From Antedon mediterranea (Eukaryota; Echinodermata; Crinoidea; Comatulida; Antedonidae), in NCBI RefSeq assembly GCF_964355755.1, contig NC_092670.1, positions 1,141,001 through 1,205,000 on the forward strand: a stretch of DNA of 64,000 nucleotides, written 5' to 3'. The notes beneath the pieces were generated by a model that saw only the letters and a program-made list of their open reading frames with translations, was not told the DNA's origin and made no database searches. Made by a program: the position numbers and the translations under genes. This document shows, piece by piece, positions 55,701 to 64,000 of the stretch. Within the stretch, counting starts at the first letter, position 1. Each line of letters starts with the position of its first letter.

Positions 55701-58700
55701 TTTATTTGATGATAGTTTGAATTCCATCTGCAGATTACAACAATTTCTTTATTTTCAGCTTATTGGGACACAAGAAAAGGTTCGCACCCTGTAGAAATAT
55801 CTCTAGTAGAAAACAGCCACATGGATCCTGTCTACAAAGTGATCTGGTTACAGTCTAAGACTGGAACAGAGTGCTTCTCAGCATCCACTGATGGTCAAGT
55901 GCTATGGTGGGACATCAGAAAGGCTGGAGAACCCATTGAAAAATTGATTATGGATCCATCGAAAAAGGGCAACATTAACAATGCTCTAGGTGTGGTGGCG
56001 CTGGAGTACGAACCAACCATTGTAAGTAGGAAAAAGGGCAACATTAACAATGCTCTAGGTGTGGTGGCGCTGGAGTACGAACCAACCATTGTAAGTAGGA
56101 AAAAGGGCAACATTAACAATGCTCTAGGTGTGGTGGCGCTGGAGTACGAACCAACCATTGTAAGTAGGAAAAAGGGCAACATTAACAATGCTCTAGGTGT
56201 GGTGGCGCTGGAGTACGAACCAACCATTGTAAGTAGGAAAAAGGGCAACATTAACAATGCTCTAGGTGTGGTGGCGCTGGAGTACGAACCAACCATTGTA
56301 AGTAGGAAAAAGGGCAACATTAACAATGCTCTAGGTGTGGTGGCGCTGGAGTACGAACCAACCATTGTAAGTAGTTAACAGTAATACTGTACTGATGCAG
56401 GTATAAGCCCACCTCCCTTGAACATAAATCATATCCAGTTTGCGGAGTGGGATTATTATTCCTGAAACCCAACAATGTAGGCTAGATTATATTAAGACTA
56501 GATTTTGAAAGAAATTCAACTCACCATTTAAAAAAAAACAGAAATTAAGTACGGTACACTTTCATAGCTCTCTTGTTTAATTCTATAGCCTACAAAATTC
56601 ATGGTTGGCACAGAGAGAGGCACTATCATCTCTTGTAACAGAAAGGCCAAGACTCCGGCAGAGAAGATTGTTGCCAGCTACAAAGAACACCAAGGTCCAG
56701 TGTACGCCCTCCAAAGAAATCCATTCTTTCCTAAGAACTTTCTCACAGTTGGTGACTGGACAGCTAGGGTGAGTTTGACTTTTTTTCTGAAAGTACAGTT
56801 ACAGGCCAAACCATAGTTCATTTTCAGTTGAGTTTTTTGTCCAGGTGAGATTCAGAACTATATTCACTTTCCTCTGCATTTTAAATCTGAGATCTAGAAA
56901 TATCAGATTCATAATGCTGTTCAGTGCTGTTAAAATGTTTACTACCAACATGTGTAAAGCTCTGTCTACACTATCAAACTTTATGTGATGTGCCCATATA
57001 TAGACATGATAATGTCATATCACTACCATATTTGGGCATATCACTACCATATTTGGTCAATATTTGGTCTTTTTTGTCAAACTAGTGTGGACAGAGCTTT
57101 AGAAATATTCATTCAAGTGTTGTTGAGTAGTCTTACTCATGTGTAAGTCCCTTAACAAGTTCATTATTGTCTTACAGATTTGGTCTGAGGATATTAGGGA
57201 ATCATCAATCATGTGGACTAAGTATGATCCTATCATTACTGTGCAATATAGATATATATCACTTGATCAAGACTCTACTACTCTACTACTTTTAACAATC
57301 AACTTTTATGTAATATTTTTATTTTGGATCAACTACTCTTTTAAATAAGCAAAATTTTATTTAATTCTGTTCAGAAATAGTTGATATCAAAAGATTTACT
57401 ATTTAGATTTTGTTGTTATATATTTCCACCTTCTGTTCATATTTGTTATATGTTACAGAGGCTCCTTGAGACTAATACTGTGTCTTGTGAGGAGCCTCTG
57501 AGTAAAATATTGAATAGAAAAAGAATAAATACAGTTTATCACTTATGGCTATACATTCACTGCCACTATTCACCTTGTTCTATCCAATGTGCCTATAACA
57601 AAAGAAAAGTTTTCCAAAATGTCTGTGTGGTTGGACAAACATTGTCATGTAATTTGATTACAGGTACCACTCATCTTACATGACTGATGGCTGTTGGAGT
57701 CCAGTTCGGCCAGCTGTGTTCTTCACCACCAAGGACGATGGTAGCCTTGATGTCTGGGATTACCTCTTCAAACAGAATGACCCAACACTCAGCCTACAAG
57801 TAAGAATGATGATGATGCTGATGTCAACAATTATTGATGATGATTATTAATGTTGATGTACTGTATAGATTCAACTTGTTGTCCTTCTTGATAGCAATAT
57901 GGGCTTTGGATTGGTGACTGAATGTGTTGAACACTATTACAGAACCGTAACATTTACATATAAAACAAGTTCCAATAGTCTTTAATCACAATATATTGTC
58001 CATCAGAGTTTCTACTACTGTATAATTTACATGTCCTGTACACTGACCACCCCCTCCTCTCCCTCTTGCCTTAAAAGGGCACCCAGTATAGAAGAACACA
58101 AAAATAAATTGTGATTCATTTTAGGTTTGTGATGAACAGCTGCAAAGTATCCGTGTCCAAGATCAAGGCAAGTTGATAGCAACTGGTTCAGAACGTGGAA
58201 CCACAACTCTGCTAGAGCTCTCGAGTAGTCTCTGTACAATGCAGAGAAATGAGAAGGCGCTTGTGACTGCGATGTTTGAGAGGGAGACCAAACGAGAGAA
58301 GATCCTGGAGTCGCGCCAGAGGGAACTGAAACTGAAACGAGCTGTTGCCAGTGCTCAAGGAGATGCAGTAAGTTCTAACTTTAAAAAAAAATAGGGGCTA
58401 CACAATTAAAACAAATAAAAAAATATACTCTACTTATTTTTTTTTTTATTATATATTATTTCTCAAAATAATTTCTACCAGTGACATGCATATTCATTTT
58501 GTCTGAAAATACAGACTTGTGAAACACGTATAGAAATCGATTTGCAGACCGCAAACATACGATAAGAATGACGTAGGTTATCATACCGTATTTGGCTATA
58601 TTGGGCGGGCGGTATGTAAATATGGATTTCGAATCAACCAATGATCATTTTGTTTCAAAATGAAAGAGATCGAGTACGTAGGCCTACCAGTGCTTAATGT

Positions 58701-60275
58701 ACGATCGAGACTGTTGAAATATAAATAGTAATGCCAAGTTGTTTTGTTTATTAATTGTTTAGTCCTTGGCCTAGGCCTCTTTCGTAGGTCCTACTCAACT
58801 CGCATGTATGACCTGCCAAATAAAACGCCAATGAAGTAGGCCTACATACCACCGGCACACAACAGGGCTACACCACCACACAGAACAGGACAGGGTCTGG
58901 GTGGGAATTAAATCAAAATTATCTCCGCGTAATAAATGATCCATTCAATGTTTGATTTGCGGAGAAGCTAGCCTATCATATCAAGACGAGTTTTCATGTT
59001 TCAAAGATCCCATCAAATGTTTACCAGACTACTACTGTAGGCATATAAAATAATTTCTAGCCTTCAGAACTTTCATAAATGTACCCAAGTACACATTGTC
59101 TAAACGTAACATAGCGCATGCGCATCATCTTAGTCTTTGAAATTCTGAAATATGAATATTTAAACGGTGTACGAGAGAGTAGCCAATCGCATGCAGCTGA
59201 AACTAGTCAACCGGATAATCGTATGCACCAAGAATTCTTGTGCGTGTTTCCCCAGACGGAGTATCCAAAATCTAGTAGTATACGTATGAAACGCCATATG
59301 TGCCAAAATATTTATATTTTAACTAATATTAAGACAAAACTCCGTCTGGAACCCAGACTAATTCATCCTCTGATAAACTGATTTTTAAAAATATTTTAAT
59401 TATTTCTTGTTAGGAAAATGAAGATCAAGGGCGTGAAAATGAAGACGAAGATCTCGTAGCTTTGGCGGAGCAAGACTTCTTTTCAATTATCAACACAGAA
59501 AGGAAAAAAGCAGATGCTAATAAAGCAAAGGTTGAAGAACAACAAATGATTATTGAAGAAGAAGAAAAGAAGGTAAGGATTAAAAATGAGGAAATGCAAA
59601 AGTGCAAAAATATATTTGAAAAAAACATTTTTTTTTAATTAAAGTTTATTACTTACAGTATTTCTTTTTTTTCTTTAACATGAAAATAATTTCTTTTGAA
59701 AGGATATTTTAAACTCAAGTTTAATTTTATTATGCTGTCGGAAGTTTGGCAACATTGACGACATCACCTTAAACACTTTGGTGTTAATCAAGGACTATAG
59801 TTGGAAAAGCTCTCGAAAAATTCTGTGAAAGCAGCAGCTGATATAAACTATTTAAAATATATTATACATTAAAAATAATATAAAATAAAAACAGCCTCTT
59901 TTACAGATATTTAGGGCAAATTTTTGTCCAAACCATAGTAATGTGGTGTTTTAAATTAACAAATGAATCATGTATTTTACAGGGAAACAGTGATAGCGAA
60001 GGAGAGAAGAAAGACTCAGAAAATGGTGAAAAGGGGGATGAAGAAAAAGAGGTATGTTCTTAACAAAATAATACACCTAATTGAAAATAATAAGCAAATC
60101 AATTTAAGTAGAAGAGTATGAATGAATAAATAAACCACCTGTGTAAGCACATGCCCGCAATTTTATCAATTTAAGTAGAAGAGTATGAATGAATAAATAA
60201 ACCACCTGTGTAAGCACATGCCCGCAATTTTTTCCCATTTGTTTTTTTCAATTTTATTCTTTTATTTTTTAGTGA
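52761..60275 (+). CDS. DNAI2: axonemal dynein intermediate chain 2
   Basis: Thirteen coding exons: 52761-52943, 53768-53929, 54259-54377, 54882-55024, 55399-55512, 55759-56021 (or further donors to 56366), 56589-56768, 57178-57221, 57664-57799, 58125-58367, 59414-59572, 59983-60051, 60273-60275 (only TGA). All in phase: 605 aa using the first donor of exon 6, the same length as human DNAI2. Motifs: [44 protein letters not shown]-repeat blocks ([64 protein letters not shown]), then a charged coiled-coil tail ([15 protein letters not shown]). An outer-arm dynein subunit of motile cilia and flagella. Oddity: exon 6 end plus splice donor repeated six times (separate entry). Confidence 0.97.
54607..54834. 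repeat. 57-bp repeat x4, DNAI2 intron 3
   Basis: CGTGCAGCCAACCCCTACTC + AGGTTACACCCAATTAAGGG + CACACACAAATACATAT, nearly perfect in all four units. Confidence 0.93.
55156..55293. mobile_element. MITE family 1, copy e, DNAI2 intron 4
   Basis: AAAGCCTACACTATCAAACT start and AGTGTAGACAGAGCTTA end, with a TGATGTCATATCACTACC core. Confidence 0.75.
55962..56375 (+). repeat. 69-bp coding/splice-donor repeat x6 at end of DNAI2 exon 6
   Basis: Each unit encodes [20 protein letters not shown] and then contains the strong donor GTAAGTAGG, read through as VSR. Six units, identical as far as I can compare by eye; donors fall at 56022, 56091, 56160, 56229, 56298 and 56367. 69 is divisible by three and the frame stays open across all units, so any donor joins exon 7 in frame. 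Confidence 0.96.
56956..57100. mobile_element. MITE family 1, copy f, DNAI2 intron 7
   Basis: AAAGCTCTGTCTACACTATC start and AGTGTGGACAGAGCTTT end, the best preserved inverted ends of the family. The core segment TATCACTACCATATTTGG is doubled. Confidence 0.8.
60098..60231. repeat. 67-bp tandem duplication, DNAI2 intron 12
   Basis: ATCAATTTAAGTAGAAGAGT .. GCACATGCCCGCAATTTT occurs twice in direct succession. Confidence 0.9.
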
Positions 60276-61749
60276 CGAAATGGATAGCAATGGGACTTGG
60301 AAAAGCACAATATAACTATTATCAGTTAGTACCTACAAAATAAGACATTTATTTCTTTATGTGAAAGTTGCCTCAATTGTGAGTAATGTAGTTCAAGTTA
60401 ACACAAGAAATTGTGTGGGTACGCAAGCTATTACCACGTTGCATTATGAATATGACAAATATTGTAAAACAATTAAAGAAAGCCTTACATAATAAAAAAA
60501 AATAATTTTGTTTACCATTTTTTTTTCCTCTAAAAAGATGCTCAAAATTTTATTGAAATATTTGTCACATCATATGTAAATATCCTGTACATTTTTGTTA
60601 TGATTTGTTTTAGATTTTGCTTGATAAAACCGTCCAATAAACTTTAACCTTGATATAGATATATAAATATGAAAATTATACTCTAAATTATTATGGTAAT
60701 TAAAGATTGCAAACAGAAGTATTTGAAATTGATTTAAATGTAAATATTTAGTCAAATAATCTTTTTTTACAATAAAATACATTGACAAAACTTATGGTGT
60801 TGTTGGTTTTGTTAGTAGAGGGAGACAAAGTGAGTCCATGGTTGTAGTTGTAGATACTTTGTCCATGTATAGTACAGTGTTACATGTAATTGACAAAGTG
60901 GCAGAAATACACATTGTACAGAACTTCTAAATATTTTGATCATTCTATTTCATGCCTAGCGTACCCGGATAAACCGACAAAAGCCATTGCTGTCCTGGTC
61001 CCAGGAAGAAAATATGACACAAAGTTAAAAGTTCCTTAAGCAACCTTTTATCATAATGGACTGATCCGTCAACATGCCCTAACATACCACCATTATTTCT
61101 TTACATAAACGTGTGTACTGTGTATAAATATTCTAAGTACTGATTAATTATGGATCTACCAAGCAAGCAAGGCAATCTAACAACTCCTTTGATACTACTG
61201 TTGTTTAAGCAGTAATTTACTTATTCGCTGAAATAGACAATGTGTGAATGATCGTCATGTAAGCCCTGGGGGATGCAAATACAATTGTCTGTAATGCTGT
61301 TAGATAAGCCAATGTTGCTATTGAGATCAAAGTTCATCAAAATACAAGCATGATACACCTATATGTATTGCCGTTACATTATTGCATATTCACCTAATTA
61401 CACACAACAGTCGTTGAATTATTACATGGTGAACTACAATTATGAAGAAATAAATTAAGACTCCAATATTATAAAATTGTGCACCTTACAATGATTCAAG
61501 TTAAAAAATTATAAAATAAACAGTTTTATTTATTTATTTATTTATTTCTGAATTAAAATCCAATTTTATTCAAATTAGGCATACCGATTAATATTCTTTA
61601 TAATATAAAAGAATTTAATAAAAAAATACGATCAAATGTGAACAATTTACAGTTATAAGTATCCGAGAAGGAAGTGCAAATGCGGTATGTTTGTTATATA
61701 GGGAATAATAACGTTCTGTCCTGTCTTTACAATAATTGTTTGTATATAT
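60276..61749. other. intergenic between convergent DNAI2 and USH1G
   Basis: 3' UTRs and spacer. Candidate poly(A) signals lie around 60490 and 60772. A TTTA tract lies at about 61527-61549. No gene seen. Confidence 0.55.
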
Positions 61750-63216
61750 CTATAGTTCAGAGTCGCCCATTGTACCGGGAAACTCCATAACCATACGGCG
61801 TTTTGATACGGCTTGCAACAGCTTCCTTCTTGGGCCCATTGGTATACCTAACGTCGACAAATCGTCATCTATAAGGAGAGTTAAGGCGTCTAAGTCAATG
61901 TCTTCTCTATTGAAAACCATCAAGTAATCTTGAAGACCGTTGGCTGCAAGAAAAACTCCTAAAAGCGAATTGCCGGTGTTGTCGTTGTCGTCGTTATCAA
62001 CGTCGTCATCTAAGTCGTCTAAATCAACATCCCACGGAGAAGGATCTATGTAACCTCTCGGTCCAAGTTTTGGGTTAATCTCGTTGTTGCTTTCTCTTCT
62101 TGTTCCAATTCCATTTTTCTCAAAGTCCAAATCATTAAAGCCATTTAACAGATCGTCATCAGGTGTTGCAACTCTTGCAACTTCACCAGTAGGAAGTGAC
62201 GTCATGGCATTCACTGCGTATTGGTCAGTGACCATTAGGAGCGCATTGGATTGCTCCGATTCTGGTGTTAGTTCTGTTTCGTCTGGAATCGGATCATTTT
62301 CACTGAAGTCTCTTTGACTGCGTATTGTCCCTCCTGACGGGCCGCCAGTGGTAGAACTAAATGTTCCTTTTCCTCCTTGTCGTTTTGAAGCTTTCTTACC
62401 AACCGTCGAAGAAGAAGATTTGCTGCCGGGTTTCTTTGAATCATACACGGCATTTTCTTTACTTTCTCTTCGCTCTATTTCTTTTTGCATCTTCGCTTGC
62501 ATTTCAAAGAATTTCTTGGCGCGTTTATCAGCCTCCTTCATCGCTTCCAATTTCAATTTCTTGACGAGCTTTGGATTTGATGCAGACTTTTTGGATGAAA
62601 TATCGTCCAGAAAATCTACACATCGTCTGCGGTTCTTTTCAGCAGCTACGTCCATCGGGGTTTGGTGGTCATTGTTCATAGCCCAGATGCTACAATCAAA
62701 CGACACAAGAAACGTAATTGCATTCAGATGACCACCGGCGGCAGCCCAATGTAGACATGTGTTCCCTTGAAAATCGCACTTCCGTGGATCACCTCTGTAT
62801 AAAAAAAGAGAAAAATTTACTAAGCCTCATCGTTGACATAAACAATAAATATAATATAATAGATAAAATAAAATATAATATGGCCTTATTAGCATATGTC
62901 GAATAATGCAGCAAGTTTGTGCCGAAATCAGATTTTGACCTATTTTGCCGAAAGAACATTCGACCAATGATCTTTAGCCGGCAGCAAATGGTCGCCGAAA
63001 ACAAATTCGCATTCGCTCAATACCATCAAAGCAATATGAAAAAACTCACCCCCTGCTAACAATGACCCTAAGGGTGTCCACGTTACCCTTCACCGCAGCC
63101 CATAGCGTTGGTGTCATGCCATTTTCGTCTAACTTATTGCAGTCTTTTCGTGTCGCTTCACTAAGAACATCCAGCGAACCGTTCTTGGCGGCAATATGGA
63201 ACTTTTCGGCCGCCAT
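61750..63216 (-). CDS. USH1G: SANS / USH1G scaffold protein (ankyrin-SAM-PDZ ligand)
   Basis: Two exons, 63050-63216 and 61750-62794; 403 aa. Start [18 protein letters not shown]. Three ankyrin repeats (about 1-125: [57 protein letters not shown]). A basic coiled central region follows ([20 protein letters not shown]), then a disordered Ser/Gly part and an acidic run [15 protein letters not shown]. Near the end is a SAM domain (about 335-390, [36 protein letters not shown]). The C-terminus GDSEL is a class I PDZ ligand like vertebrate [23 protein letters not shown] and IVSRGGDP are near-identical to vertebrate SANS. SANS ties harmonin and myosin VIIa in Usher/ankle-link and microvillar complexes. 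ANKS4B is the alternative paralogue; the single invertebrate gene may represent both. Confidence 0.93.
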
Positions 63217-63768
63217 AACTTCCTTTTTTTAATGTTTGTACTTTAGACCTGATTGTTGAGCACAGGCAGAACCGTACGTAATTCAGCGATATTTGTCTCG
63301 AATCGTTTCAATCAGCGGAAAACTTGTTTAGATGACAGGTTCCATATTATTTCAAAATTGTTCACGTTAAAATTGTATCATCGTCTTAAAATGTACAGTG
63401 CATAGTAGTTCTACGTCCCTCTGTAAGGCTTTAATTTTGATAAGAATCTGTTAACACGAATTGATTAAGTACTGTATTTAATCGTTTTGAGCCCATACCG
63501 TTCAACAAACATGTGTTTTTACAGTGTTTGCCTTTTGTGGGTGTTGGCGATCTCTTAAGCTTGTAGAGAACAAAGTACACTTTAAACCAAACACGAAACA
63601 GTAGATGTCTAATAATTAATTTTATGGATGTCTGGAGATCAGATTGTGATAAACTCTATTCCCTGATCTTTCCTATAGGCCTACTCGATAACCGCGCCGG
63701 TACTGTATATAAAATCCAACCACGATTATATATATGCTATTTTGTAAAAATAAAATTAATAATTATAA
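63217..63768. other. USH1G upstream region
   Basis: No coding exon seen. One TAGGCCTA at about 63677. A clear core promoter is not recognised. Confidence 0.4.
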
Positions 63769-63982
63769 TTAAAGATGTTTTGTCTCTCAAAAACATAAAA
63801 AAATAAAAATTAATAAAATCAGACTTTGAATAGATTATTTTGTAGTTACCACAGTTTCTTAGGTAAATACATTTTTTCGATCCAATGTTTGGTCAAAGTG
63901 GATAACTATTAGATGACATTAAAATGACATATTAACAAAACATTAAAAAAATATTTTTTTCAGGGGGACAATACATCTTCAA
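63769..63982. mobile_element. TTAA-flanked MITE, family 3, internally deleted copy
   Basis: Matches 19772-20103 at both ends (AAATCAGACTTTGAATA, GGTCAAAGTGGATAACTATT, GGGGGACAATACATCTT). About 120 bp of the middle is missing and the 5' end is decayed. The left flank is TTAA; the right reads TTCAA. Confidence 0.75.
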
Positions 63983-64000
63983 TCCACGTCTGTAGTAAAA

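Noticed and set aside
55895-56365. 156-aa minus-strand ORF opposite DNAI2 exon 6
   Set aside because: Antisense reading of the 69-bp repeat, no independent features.
57381-57683. 100-aa ORF in DNAI2 intron 8, with an 11-bp hairpin (CAGAGGCTCCT / AGGAGCCTCTG)
   Set aside because: Exons 8 and 9 join perfectly without it, no similarity to dynein chains, so probably chance.
1-64000. tRNA, rRNA or other structured RNA genes
   Set aside because: No tRNA-like cloverleaf, rRNA core or snRNA motif recognised by eye; a covariance-model scan would be needed to exclude small ones.

Overview
This looks like about 64 kb of an AT-rich animal genome. Genes are split by introns with GT/AG ends, intergenic DNA is packed with tandem repeats and small inverted-repeat transposons, and every recognisable gene is metazoan. 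A cluster of secreted fibrinogen-domain proteins, two cilium-related genes and the repeat style suggest a marine invertebrate deuterostome, perhaps an echinoderm such as a sea cucumber. This is inference; the species cannot be proven from the sequence alone.

Layout. At 39-409 (+) lie the last two coding exons of Chibby (CBY1), followed tail to tail by complete TOMM22 (1225-2503, -). From 3.3 to 29 kb there is a minus-strand tandem cluster of six fibrinogen-related (FReD) genes sharing one four-exon plan. Four look intact (3319-4812, 13081-14569, 16158-17655, 19311-29037). One carries a stop caused by an AGGCCT insertion (5710-8552) and one is a clear pseudogene (9985-11491). The three central copies are about 3.08 kb apart and nearly identical. 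Each carries upstream a relic of the 3' end of a neighbouring leucine-rich-repeat (LRR) receptor gene. Intron 1 of the last FReD gene holds roughly 100 copies of a 71-bp satellite that appears to have grown from a single-copy intron segment still present in its sisters.

At 30042-32639 (-) is an intact single-exon LRR-Ig transmembrane receptor with a tyrosine-motif tail. A foldback element of about 3.5 kb occupies 33403-36896. TOM1 (VHS-GAT endosomal adaptor, 15 coding exons, -) spans 38751-50718 and is divergent from DNAI2 (axonemal outer-arm dynein intermediate chain, +, 52761-60275). DNAI2 is convergent with USH1G/SANS (61750-63216, -).

How they work together. The FReD cluster and LRR-Ig receptor look like a fast-changing recognition (immune-type) locus set among conserved housekeeping and cilium genes: Chibby at the basal body, DNAI2 in the axoneme, SANS in the Usher/ankle-link complex. 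The most unusual features are a six-fold perfect in-frame repeat of an exon end plus its 5' splice site in DNAI2, the apparent birth of a satellite inside a gene, twin micro-exons and a GPGYP repeat in TOM1, and very strong enrichment of the octamer TAGGCCTA, one copy of which breaks a FReD gene.
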